Shown: positions 1 to 7,263, counted from the stretch's first letter. The stretch is DNA of 18,965 nucleotides from an uncultured Oscillospiraceae bacterium (GCA_902478785.1 CABSMJ010000032.1:1-18965), one strand, 5' to 3'. Notes: generated by a model not told the origin, from the sequence alone. Numbers and translations are program-made.

Positions 1-31
1 TTTCGCCTCCCTAAAAATCTGAAATTTCTAC

Positions 32-61
32 TTGACTTTTATTAGCAGGTCTTTCTATAAT
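32..61 (+). promoter_or_regulatory. sigma-A promoter in front of the truncated LRR/VWA adhesin
   Basis: TTGACT at 32-37 and TATAAT at 56-61 are separated by 18 bases, in AT-rich DNA unlike the GC-rich gene that follows. All three plus-strand frames hit stops in the first 45 bases (for example TGA at 20-22 in the adhesin's own frame), so this stretch is non-coding. Transcription would start near base 68, only about 24 bases before the first in-frame ATG. Confidence 0.6.
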
Positions 62-91
62 ATCTCCTGGGTCTACGGCGAAGAGACCACC

Positions 92-2050
92 ATGACCCTG
101 GATGGGGTCACCATCCCCGAGAGCGGCTTCGAGTGGAACGATATGCCCACCAACCTGGTGGCAAGGAACTGCACCATCGGTTCCAGTGCTTTTACCGACG
201 CCTATACGATGCCCAACAGCATCACCCTGGAGAATTGCCAGGTGGGCAGCGGTGCTTTCCACAACCCTAACAACCCCAACGCTTTGACCTCTCTCTCGGT
301 CACCGGCGGCACCATTGGCCAGATGGCCTTTATGGGGAGCGAAAGCCTGAGCAATCTCACCCTGAACAGTGTGACGTCCATTGGCGGCCATGCTTTCGCC
401 GGCTGCGATGCTCTGACCTCCGTCACCATCGGCGGCCCCACCATGGTGGGCAACTACGCTTTCGGCGGATGTGACGGTCTGACTTCTGTGGTGCTGGACG
501 GCGATGTGACGCTGGAGCAGCGGGCCTTTGCCGAGTGCCAGAGCATCACCTCTTTCACCATCCAGAACACCACCCAACTGCGGGGCACTCTGAAGGAGAG
601 CGTGCCGGAGAGCGCCGTGCTCACGCTGCCTGAGGATCTGACTTTCATTGACAACTCCTACTTCAGCGGCTGCCTGGCCCTGAAGGGCGAACTCGATCTG
701 ACCGGCGTGAAGTATATCGGATATCAGGCATTCAACAACTGTGACAACATTACCAAGCTCATTGTGGATGACGATGCAAAGCTGGGCTACAGCACCATCT
801 TCCCCAAGGTTATTGATGACTGGCAGGGCCGGGTGGGGGCCATTCTGGCTGGGCGGTTCCTGCTGGACGATGCCAGCGCCATCGCCACTATTGCCCCTGA
901 TGGCTGGACCTCTGTCAAGACCGGCGCGAAGAATAGTGCCGCCAGCTATGCCGGTGACACCCAGATCACCAAGGAGGCCAAGTGGTCTGACGAGGAAAAG
1001 ACCGTGGCCGATGTGAAGATCAAGGCCTACTACACCGCCAACCAGCAGATGGACTTCATCTTTGTTCTGGACTGCACGCAGTCCATGTCTGCCATCGGCA
1101 ACTCTGATGTGGACCAGTATGCCAAGTTCTATGACATGCAGTCCAAACTGCTGGACGTGAGCGCAGAGCTGCTGAGCACCCCCGGCTACGACTGTCATGT
1201 GGCTTTCACAGGCTATGGCGAAAAGTCCAGCCAGCACTTCAATTCCGGTTTCTTCACCAATGCGGCTGACGCGGAGAACTATATCTGGAACATCACCAGT
1301 TATCAGTCCCTGACCAACCTCTCTCTGGGCCTGGCTGAGGCCAAGACCCTAGCGGAGGCAAATATCGCTACCGGGCGGGCCACCACCGTGGTGCTGATCT
1401 CCGACGGTACGCCAAATAAAAACGGCAACTTTACCGGCTATGATGAGGGCTACTACGGCTACACCGAGGCTGCCGCCATCCGGGAGTCCGGCGCTCAGAT
1501 CTTCGGTGTGCTCCATGCCATGCAAAACGGCGTTGTGAATGACCAGGCCAAGGAAGTCATGGACACCATCTGCGACAAGTACTTCGTTTCCTATGACACA
1601 GAGGGCTTCAGCCGGGCGGTCAATGATGCCATTACCGCTGTCTACGGTGAGTATGTCCTGACGGATACTGTTGATCCGGCCTTTGAACTGGATGCAGGCA
1701 CCATTCAGGTCTCCAGTGGTACCTATTTGGTGGGCGAGGATACCCAGGGCAACACCACCATCACCTGGACCATTAGCGGTATGCCTTTTACCACCCACAC
1801 CATGACTTTCCAGGAGAAGCTCAGGCAGGTCAATGGCAGTTATCCCTATGGGACCTTTGACACCAACGAAGGCAATGCGGAGCTGACGGAGGATGGTGAT
1901 CCTGTCAACACGGTGGAGACACCCCAGCTTCCCAGAGACAATGACACCCCCATTATTCCGCCGGATACCTCCGATCCCACTCCCGACCCTGATCCCGAGG
2001 ACCCCACTGATATCCCCGACGAGAATGTGCCTGAGGGGGGAACTGCCTGA
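92..2050 (+). CDS. LRR (BspA-type) / VWA-domain surface adhesin, 5'-truncated and frameshifted before its wall anchor
   Basis: This is probably a cell-surface binding protein. From the ATG at 92 (no good ribosome site; TTG at 32 is the only other in-frame start before it) the first about 230 residues are BspA-type leucine-rich repeats with recurring 'AF..C..LTS' units. A von Willebrand A domain follows; its MIDAS begins near residue 327 as DCTQS, a DxTxS variant of the usual DxSxS, with a later SDGTPN. After it comes an all-beta segment resembling isopeptide-forming domains, then an Asp/Pro/Glu-rich spacer. No signal peptide is present, although the protein is clearly of secreted type, and an in-frame TGA lies at 20-22, so the 5' end has been lost or rearranged. 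The frame ends at 2050 because of an extra G in the run at 2035-2040. Removing one G joins the anchor encoded at 2040-2249 and gives about 718 residues. The domain calls are from sequence pattern; the function is inferred. Confidence 0.75.
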   Translation: MTLDGVTIPESGFEWNDMPTNLVARNCTIGSSAFTDAYTMPNSITLENCQVGSGAFHNPNNPNALTSLSVTGGTIGQMAFMGSESLSNLTLNSVTSIGGHAFAGCDALTSVTIGGPTMVGNYAFGGCDGLTSVVLDGDVTLEQRAFAECQSITSFTIQNTTQLRGTLKESVPESAVLTLPEDLTFIDNSYFSGCLALKGELDLTGVKYIGYQAFNNCDNITKLIVDDDAKLGYSTIFPKVIDDWQGRVGAILAGRFLLDDASAIATIAPDGWTSVKTGAKNSAASYAGDTQITKEAKWSDEEKTVADVKIKAYYTANQQMDFIFVLDCTQSMSAIGNSDVDQYAKFYDMQSKLLDVSAELLSTPGYDCHVAFTGYGEKSSQHFNSGFFTNAADAENYIWNITSYQSLTNLSLGLAEAKTLAEANIATGRATTVVLISDGTPNKNGNFTGYDEGYYGYTEAAAIRESGAQIFGVLHAMQNGVVNDQAKEVMDTICDKYFVSYDTEGFSRAVNDAITAVYGEYVLTDTVDPAFELDAGTIQVSSGTYLVGEDTQGNTTITWTISGMPFTTHTMTFQEKLRQVNGSYPYGTFDTNEGNAELTEDGDPVNTVETPQLPRDNDTPIIPPDTSDPTPDPDPEDPTDIPDENVPEGGTA

Positions 2051-2249
2051 GGAGCCCGGTGAGGAGATTCCCGACGAGAACGTACCGGAGGGCGAGGTGC
2101 CCGAGGAGATCCCCGATGAGGATGTGCCCCAGGGTGAGGCGCCCAAGACCGGCGATCTGAGCCTGCTGTATGTGGCTCTGGCCGGTGTGTCTGGCTTGGG
2201 TCTGGCAGGTACCTGCCTGCTGGGCCGCAAAAAGCGGGATGAAGAGTAA
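2012..2249 (+). repeat. 3' adhesin tail, direct-repeat copy 1 (acidic spacer units plus sorting signal)
   Basis: This segment closely matches 6218-6400 at the DNA level, by eye mostly third-codon-position differences over the anchor. It holds three spacer units of the form IPDE-N/D-VP-E/Q-GE. The other copy holds two. The two copies are direct repeats about 4.1 kb apart, flanking the zinc-ribbon protein gene and udk. Confidence 0.7.
2040..2249 (+). pseudogene. out-of-frame C-terminal sorting signal of the LRR/VWA adhesin
   Basis: In the frame starting at GAA 2040-2042 the sequence continues the acidic spacer with two further IPDE(N/D)VP-type units. It then reads APKTGD, a hydrophobic helix of about 20 residues (LSLLYVALAGVSGLGLAGTC) and a basic tail with RKKRDEE, ending at TAA 2247-2249. 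This is a complete sortase-type cell-wall sorting signal. The frame upstream (ending at 2050) cannot reach it without losing one base. As it stands the upstream product would be unanchored and this segment has no start of its own. No sortase gene lies in the window. Confidence 0.8.
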
Positions 2250-2290
2250 ATCCTGGTGTCCCTGTGGCTGTGCCTCAGACAAATAACCCA

Positions 2291-2326
2291 AAAGGGAGCC
2301 CCGGCTGAGCCGAGGCTCCCTTTTTT
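2291..2326 (+). terminator. rho-independent terminator after the LRR/VWA adhesin
   Basis: A perfect 10-bp stem pairs 2291-2300 with 2314-2323, has an inner CGGC/GCCG pairing in its loop, and is followed by T6 at 2321-2326. It lies 42 bases after the adhesin's restored stop codon, which suggests that transcription of the whole locus through the anchor is intact. Confidence 0.85.
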
Positions 2327-2412
2327 CGCGCCGAGAAGAAGAGCGCACAGAATATCAATAACTGCTTCCCAGGGGAAAAGACTGCTCTCCATCTGCGGGT
2401 GCTGCCGCTTAT

Positions 2413-2445
2413 AAAAAAGCAGCCATCCTTGGGATGGCTGCTTTT
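2413..2445 (-). terminator. terminator of the zinc-ribbon/Big2 gene
   Basis: A 14-bp perfect stem (2415-2428 with 2432-2445) is followed on the minus strand by a T tract (A6 at 2413-2418 on the plus strand). It lies 12 bases past the end of the minus-strand gene at 2458. The plus strand also has four Ts after the stem, so it may work in both directions. Confidence 0.85.
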
Positions 2446-2457
2446 CAAAGAAACGCT

Positions 2458-3387
2458 TTATTTCACCACGCGGACGATGCACTTGAGCGTCTGGTTGCCC
2501 ACCTTGGCCACCACATTGGTGGTGCCGGCGGACACGCCGTTGACCACACCATCGCTGCTGATGGTGGCAACAGCTGGATTTTCCGAGGACCAGGTGACGG
2601 TGGCGGAGGTGCCGTTGACCTTCATGGGAACAGGTGTGCCGCCCACCTTAATGGTGAAGTCGGTGTTGTTCAGCGTGGGAGTGCCAGAGGTGGAGGTGCC
2701 GGTAGTGGTAGTGGTGCTGCCGGAGGCGGCACCGGCCCCGCGGACATAGACCGTGCCTGTGCCTTTGGCCGTGCCATTGGAGACGGTGAGCGTGGCTGAA
2801 CCATCACCCACGGCGGTGACCACACCTGTCTCACTGACCGTAACTACCTTTTCATCGCTGCTGAACCAGGTGTAGGGGCCCTCTCCGCCGGTGACGCTCA
2901 GTGTGGTGGTCTCGCCCTTCTTGAAAAGGGTAAAGTCTGGATTGGAGAGGACCAGCGTCTCAGGCAGGCTTTCCACATCCTTCAGCGTAAGGTCACCGGT
3001 ATTTCCAGTGGCGGAAGAGGACCCATCTTCTTCGTCATCCCCTACCACCGGCGCCGTTACGTCGGGATTGAGAAGGTCCTCTTCGGAGATGCTGGGAGGG
3101 GAGGAGGACTCCTCCGAAGAGGAAGCGGGCACGTCCGTACCGCCCAGCATGGCGCCAATCCGATCGCCGAAACAGAGGTAGATCAAAATGACAGCCAACA
3201 GGATGACGGCAATAATCATCACCGGCCCAACGGCGGAGGGTTCCTTCTTTTTGGCCACCCGGCGTCCACCGGAGCGGTGCTTGAGCTGCCGCCCCTCGGC
3301 CAGAGCCTCTTCTTCCTCACAGAAGGGACAGGTTTTATAGGTGTCGGAATAGAGTTCCCCACATTTGGGGCATTTGTGCATACTCAT
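2458..3387 (-). CDS. zinc-ribbon / single-TM / Big2-like domain protein
   Basis: This is a 309-residue membrane protein of unknown role. A zinc ribbon lies at the N-terminus (Cys6, Cys9, Cys20, Cys23, in CPKCG and CPFC). A basic stretch, one transmembrane helix at about 52-74, a Ser/Glu-rich linker and two bacterial Ig-like group 2 (Big2-type) domains at about 148-218 and 241-309 follow. The basic residues before the helix place the zinc ribbon inside the cell and the Big2 domains outside. The ATG at 3385-3387 is preceded by GGAGGAGG at good spacing. The gene is divergent from udk and has its own promoter and terminator. Zinc-ribbon plus TM plus Big2 proteins are common in Clostridia, and Big2 domains usually mediate surface binding. 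The function is not established. Confidence 0.85.
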   Translation of the reverse strand: MSMHKCPKCGELYSDTYKTCPFCEEEEALAEGRQLKHRSGGRRVAKKKEPSAVGPVMIIAVILLAVILIYLCFGDRIGAMLGGTDVPASSSEESSSPPSISEEDLLNPDVTAPVVGDDEEDGSSSATGNTGDLTLKDVESLPETLVLSNPDFTLFKKGETTTLSVTGGEGPYTWFSSDEKVVTVSETGVVTAVGDGSATLTVSNGTAKGTGTVYVRGAGAASGSTTTTTGTSTSGTPTLNNTDFTIKVGGTPVPMKVNGTSATVTWSSENPAVATISSDGVVNGVSAGTTNVVAKVGNQTLKCIVRVVK

Positions 3388-3434
3388 GAAAAACCTCCTC
3401 CGGCCTCACCGGCAAAAAACAATGTATCATTTAC

Positions 3435-3463
3435 ATAATATCCGTTTTTTCACGGCCCGTCAA
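3435..3463 (-). promoter_or_regulatory. promoter of the zinc-ribbon/Big2 gene
   Basis: On the minus strand TTGACG (3458-3463) and TATTAT (3435-3440) are spaced by exactly 17 bases. The -10 lies about 48 bases upstream of the start codon. It is divergent from the udk promoter 40 bases away. Confidence 0.75.
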
Positions 3464-3502
3464 CAGTATCTTGCACTTTTCCCTGTTTTTTGTGGCGGCC
3501 CC

Positions 3503-3531
3503 TTGCAATTCCGTTCCGGGCTCTCTATAAT
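3503..3531 (+). promoter_or_regulatory. udk promoter
   Basis: TTGCAA (3503-3508) and a perfect TATAAT (3526-3531) are spaced by 17 bases. The -10 ends 47 bases before the udk start codon. Confidence 0.75.
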
Positions 3532-3578
3532 TTGATTCGGATGTAAAATCTGACGAAAGCGGGAGGGAAAAGTTCCAC

Positions 3579-4196
3579 ATGAATACCATCTTGATTGGCA
3601 TTGCCGGCGGTACCGGCTCTGGAAAGACCACCCTAACCAAGCACCTAAAAAAGCGATTCGGGGATGACATCACCGTCATCGGCCACGACAGCTATTATAA
3701 GCGCCAAGACCGACCCTTTGAGGAGCGGTGCCGGCAGAATTATGACCACCCTGACGCCTTTGATACGGACTTGCTGGTGGAGCACCTCAAGGCCCTCAAA
3801 CGGGGGGAGACCATCCAGTGCCCGGTGTATTCCTATGTGGAGCACAACCGCACCGACCAGACCGTGGAGATCAAGCCCACCAAGGTGATTTTAGTGGAGG
3901 GGATTCTGATCTTTGCCAGCCGGGAGTTGCGGGATATGCTGGACATCAAGATCTTTGTGGAGACGGATGCGGATGTGCGCATCCTCCGCCGCTGCCTGCG
4001 GGACGTGGAGGAGCGGGGACGGACGCTGGAGAGTGTGGTCACCCAGTATCTGACCACGGTCAAGCCCATGCATGAGCAGTATGTGGAGCCCTCTCGGAAG
4101 TACGCCGACATCGTGGTACTGGAGGGTGGCCACAATCTGGTGGCCTTGGATATGATCGTGCAGCGCATCGAAAACCATATCCGCGGAAACGATTGA
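3579..4196 (+). CDS. udk: uridine kinase
   Basis: Phosphorylates uridine and cytidine to UMP and CMP in the pyrimidine salvage pathway, in the cytoplasm. The 205-residue product matches the family length. A P-loop, GGTGSGKT, lies at residues 10-17, followed by the family's HDSYY segment and the DHPDAFDTDLL nucleoside-site region. Later motifs are VYSY, the EGIL strand (VILVEGIL) and an RRCLRD lid segment. The ATG at 3579 follows GGGAGG at 3561-3566, a rather long spacing. It is a single-gene unit with its own promoter upstream and its own hairpin terminator downstream. Nothing in the coding region is odd. The surroundings (surface proteins on both sides) do not bear on its function. Confidence 0.96.
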   Translation: MNTILIGIAGGTGSGKTTLTKHLKKRFGDDITVIGHDSYYKRQDRPFEERCRQNYDHPDAFDTDLLVEHLKALKRGETIQCPVYSYVEHNRTDQTVEIKPTKVILVEGILIFASRELRDMLDIKIFVETDADVRILRRCLRDVEERGRTLESVVTQYLTTVKPMHEQYVEPSRKYADIVVLEGGHNLVALDMIVQRIENHIRGND

Positions 4197-4200
4197 GAGG

Positions 4201-4229
4201 AAGCAGCCCCGTCGGGGGCTGCTTTTTTT
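4201..4229 (+). terminator. udk: udk terminator
   Basis: A perfect 10-bp stem (4201-4210 with 4215-4224), a GTCG loop and T7 at 4223-4229 begin 4 bases after the udk stop. The next gene's start codon follows only 8 bases later. Confidence 0.9.
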
Positions 4230-4237
4230 GCCGAAGG

Positions 4238-6400
4238 ATGTTAAGAGCGTGCGAAAAAAGAAAATTATGGAAAAAACTGCAAAAAGTGTTCGCTTTGCTG
4301 ATGGCGATCAGCATGACTATGAGTCTGTTGAGCGTTACGGCATTGGCGAACGAAGAACATCCGCACAAGTTTGTCCCGTGTGAGACTTGCGGCGGCGACG
4401 GCCTGACGGATACCCCGTGCGGGAGCTGTGACGGTAAAGGCGCGGTGAGTGTGACAACAGATGAGGGAACCGGCGAAATCAGCGAGTCGGACTGCACGGC
4501 CTGCGGCGGCACCGGTTATGGGGCCTGCAACGGCACCTTTGAAGCCGGCAAGACTACGGAGCCTACCTGCACGGAGCCTGGTTCCACGGTATACACCTGT
4601 GCAACTTGCGGTGCCAGCTACGAGGAGGAGATTCCGGCCAAGGGGCATACCGTAGAGAATTGGGAGACTACAAAAGAGCCCACCTGCACGGTCTGCGGGG
4701 CTCAGGAGGCAGCGCTGGAAGATACCGGTGTGACCATCGTCCGCCAGGGCGCCGAGGGCCTGACCTATGATATCGGCGAGGGTCAAGTGATCATGCTGGC
4801 CAGCCCCGATGATACGTACCCCATTGTCTTTGGAAACTGCACCTTCAATCTGACTGGTAAGACGGTAAAAATCAGCGGAAATCAGAACGGCATCAGCTAT
4901 AACAATGGCGAGACAATCACCAAGCTGTGGATCGGCAGCAATGTCCAGTTTGCCAACTGTACCTTCCTGACGGACGAGACAGGCAGCAAGAGCAGCTCTG
5001 CTGGCTATGACGCCTGCATCTACTTCTTCTCCGGGAACATTGTGCTCAACGGCTGTACCCTCAGCGCCACCGGCTATGACGCCATCTTTGTGGAAGATTC
5101 CACCATCACGGTCAATAACAATTTGGGAAACGCCTGTAACTCCGGCTACTGGATCGTGAACGACTCCACCATCACCATGAACGGAAACCGGGGCGGCCAT
5201 GCCCTGTCCTGCATCGGCTTTGAGATGAGCGACTCCACGGTGGAGATCATGCATAACGGCTATGCAGGTATCTACCTCCAGTCCGGTGATTCCTCTTTCA
5301 CCAGGTGGATCTTGGCTGCAACGGTGAAAAATTGCTCAGCTATACTGCCGGCGACCCGTGGCTCAATGGCCACACACTGACGGTGAGCGGAGGCACTTCC
5401 CAGACCCAGGAGGGTTCCCTCTGGCTGGGCGGCGTGGGCCGCAAGGCGCTGTGGAGACCAAAGGCGGCACTACGGTGGTGGCCTATGACCTGAATACCAA
5501 TGCGGGGGATAATGTGAAGAGCAACACGGCCCCCACCCTTACCGGTGCTGACTTGGCTTTGAACGGTGAGGAGAACGGCCACACCCTGTTCCTGAACCCC
5601 TTTATGACCACTCCCTATGCCCGTGGCGATGCGGAGCGTTCTGCCGGCAATAACGACGCTGATCTGTTTGACGATGACAATGTAACCTCTGAGGAGAATA
5701 TCATCAGCATCGAAAACGCTAAGATCGGCACCCTGACCGATGCGCAGCTCGCTCATCACCGCTATGACTGGGACAACGGCCAGGTCATCCGCGAAGCGGA
5801 GGGCGAGAACTATGGTGTGATCCGCTATGCCTGCCTGGATTGCACAAACTATATGAGCAACACCGGCAGTCATCCCAACAGCTTTGACTGCGCTGGTGTC
5901 TATGTCTATGCACCGGCTGTGGCGCTGGCCTTTGATGCCAACACCACAGACCCCGTGACCAATCTGCCTGATACCCGGCAGGTGGTCTACTCTACCTCTG
6001 GCACGGAGCCCTCGGTGGTGCCCGTCCGTTCCGGCTACCATTTTGACGGCTGGTATACCACGCCTGACTGTACCACTCCCTTTGACTTCAGCACCATTCT
6101 CACAGAGAATGTGATGGCCTATGCCAAGTGGACCACGGAGCCTGTGGTGATCCCGCCTGACACGCCCGATCCTACCCCACCCCCGATCCCACACCTGACC
6201 CCGAGGATCCCACCGACATCCCCGATGAGGATGTGTCCCAGGGCGAGCTGCCTGAGGAGATCCCCGATGAGGATGTGCCTCAGGGTGAGGCCCCCAAGAC
6301 CGGCGACGTGAGTCTGCTGTATGCGGCTCTGGCCGGTGTGTCCGGTCTGGGCTTGGCGGGTACCTGCCTGCTGGGCCGGAAGAAGCGGGACGAGGAGTAA
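4238..6400 (+). pseudogene. secreted beta-helix / InlB-repeat surface protein with PKTGD anchor, broken by three single-base losses
   Basis: The ATG at 4238 opens a signal peptide (basic start, hydrophobic core, cleavage near ALA-N). Three CxxCxGxG motifs follow at about residues 48-55, 61-68 and 86-93, like a DnaJ zinc-binding domain. Then come a 'CATCG..IPAKGH' segment common in Clostridial surface proteins and Asn/Ser-rich parallel beta-helix repeats. The first frame ends at 5380. Reading continues one frame over from about 5303 (single-base loss in ACCAGGTGG), and again from about 5446 (loss in AAGGCGCTG). That third frame carries an InlB-type repeat ending GYHFDGWY and MAYAKW. A third loss, in the C tract at 6180-6184, precedes the spacer, PKTGD, hydrophobic helix and RKKRDEE tail ending at 6400. 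Repaired length would be about 721 residues. No promoter or convincing ribosome site is visible between the udk terminator and the ATG. It is either a pseudogene or a badly sequenced adhesin. Confidence 0.75.
6218..6400 (+). repeat. 3' adhesin tail, direct-repeat copy 2
   Basis: This matches 2012-2249: the same acidic spacer units (two rather than three), PKTGD, near-identical transmembrane helix and RKKRDEE end. The two genes share only this tail. Their outer domains are unrelated, the usual arrangement for modular surface proteins that exchange domains in front of a common anchor. Confidence 0.7.
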
Positions 6401-6427
6401 GTTCCCGGCTTTATAAAGCCACCTATA

Positions 6428-6467
6428 CAGTCCAGGCGCCCCGGTATGAGCCGGGACGACTGATTTT
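6428..6467 (+). terminator. weak terminator-like hairpin after the beta-helix adhesin
   Basis: CAGTC (6428-6432) can pair with GACTG (6458-6462), and CCCGG (6440-6444) with CCGGG (6451-6455), followed by ATTTT. The core resembles the terminator after the LRR/VWA gene (GCCCCGG...GAGCCG) but is much less perfect. Confidence 0.35.
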
Positions 6468-6520
6468 GCCGGCGGAAGGCTTTTGCGTCTGGGGGTGGCT
6501 GTATGTAATCTCACTTCCGT

Positions 6521-6559
6521 GCAAAAGAGAGCGGCAGGCGAACTCGTTCGTCTGCCGCT
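6521..6559 (-). terminator. terminator-like hairpin after the small membrane protein pair
   Basis: An approximately 13-bp stem with one G-T wobble pairs 6530-6543 with 6546-6559, giving a tight loop. Read on the minus strand it is followed by a short T run (AAAA at 6523-6526 on the plus strand). It lies about 20 bases past the end of the minus-strand gene at 6579. Confidence 0.5.
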
Positions 6560-6578
6560 TGTGCTGTATTTTGACTTG

Positions 6579-6821
6579 TTATTGGTTCCCACGATATACA
6601 CGGCGGACCCACAGCAGGAAGAGGACCTGAACGACCACCGCCCCCAGAGCTGCTGCCGCCAGGATGTAGTCATAGGGGGCCAGAGGCCGAAAGCACACCA
6701 TGCGCCTAAGATCGGCAAGGCGCAGCAGGAAGATACCTGCGCACAGGACGATGCACAGCCCGCAGTTCCCGTACAGGGTCCTGGGTGGGATGGACAAAAC
6801 AAACGCTTTCAGACGTTTCAT
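6579..6821 (-). CDS. small two-helix membrane protein (downstream member of a related pair)
   Basis: An 80-residue protein of unknown function. I place the start at the ATG at 6819-6821 (MKRLKAFVLS) because AAAGGAGG (6828-6835) precedes it by six bases. The frame is open eight codons further upstream (to 6845), but that start would swallow the ribosome site. Two hydrophobic helices are visible, around GLCIVLCAGIFLL and YILAAAALGAVVVQVLFLL, each bounded by Arg residues, with a short basic tail. It follows the gene at 6864-7139 after 42 bases on the same strand and shares its layout (GL..., RL, RF, Y.L..., LGA, F...R), so the two look like diverged tandem copies. No known family was recognised. 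Confidence 0.65.
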   Translation of the reverse strand: MKRLKAFVLSIPPRTLYGNCGLCIVLCAGIFLLRLADLRRMVCFRPLAPYDYILAAAALGAVVVQVLFLLWVRRVYRGNQ

Positions 6822-6863
6822 AACGCGCCTCCTTTCGCTGACCAAATGTTATATTTCAGGCTG

Positions 6864-7139
6864 CTATTTTTTGCCTCGGTGCTTCCGGATGGCCTGCACC
6901 AGGCGGAAAGTGTAGAAAAGCGCAGCGCCCAGAAGAAATGCCAGCACGAGATAGTGGCCCCGGCGGCTGCCGGCGGAGGGGAAGCGGAGCAGGGCGTCAA
7001 GCCGCAGACAGAAGAGAAGGAGCGTTGCTGCGATGGTGAAGACATAGAGTCCGTATTTGTGCAAAGGATGCTCTGGATACCGGAGATCCCGCGGGAACCT
7101 GCGCGTCCCAAGTCCACTGCGCCCTTCTTTTTTCATCAT
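6864..7139 (-). CDS. small two-helix membrane protein (upstream member of a related pair)
   Basis: Up to 91 residues, function unknown. A basic N-terminal region of about 30 residues is followed by helices around GLYVFTIAATLLLFCL and YLVLAFLLGAALFYTF, then a strongly basic end (RKHRGKK). The start is uncertain. Tandem ATGs lie at 7134-7139 without a clear ribosome site, and the first one sits inside an extended -10-like TGTGGTATGAT on the minus strand. If that element is a real promoter, translation must begin further in. It is co-directional with and probably co-transcribed with the smaller relative at 6579-6821, and it is separated from the chromate transporter genes by a strong terminator. 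Confidence 0.55.
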   Translation of the reverse strand: MMKKEGRSGLGTRRFPRDLRYPEHPLHKYGLYVFTIAATLLLFCLRLDALLRFPSAGSRRGHYLVLAFLLGAALFYTFRLVQAIRKHRGKK

Positions 7140-7209
7140 ACCACAAAAGGCGCTGAAAAGGAGACCGTCTTAGCGCTCGGAGCGGCACCTTTGGACGGAA
7201 AACGGGCGC

Positions 7210-7240
7210 AAAAACGCCGCCTGCTCTGCAGGCGGCGTTT
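7210..7240 (-). terminator. terminator of the birA-chromate transporter unit
   Basis: A perfect 13-bp GC-rich stem (7212-7224 with 7228-7240) is followed on the minus strand by a T run (A5 at 7210-7214 on the plus strand). It lies 24 bases past the last stop codon of the transporter gene. Confidence 0.85.
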
Positions 7241-7263
7241 GGCACGGAAAAACGTTTTTTACT

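Noticed and set aside
1..95. Invertible promoter (DNA inversion switch)
   Set aside because: I found no matching inverted repeats flanking the promoter and no recombinase gene in the window, although the left flank is cut off by the window edge.
11..1237. 408-residue open frame on the minus strand
   Set aside because: Antisense to the LRR/VWA coding sequence, with no ribosome site and no recognisable domain.
2031..2050. Programmed -1 ribosomal frameshift to join the adhesin to its anchor
   Set aside because: The anchor frame is reached by skipping one base (+1), not by -1 slippage, and no stimulatory stem-loop or pseudoknot was seen just downstream.
6401..7263. Toxin-antitoxin pair
   Set aside because: The two small proteins are both membrane proteins of similar layout, with no DNA-binding antitoxin or overlapping antisense RNA evidence.
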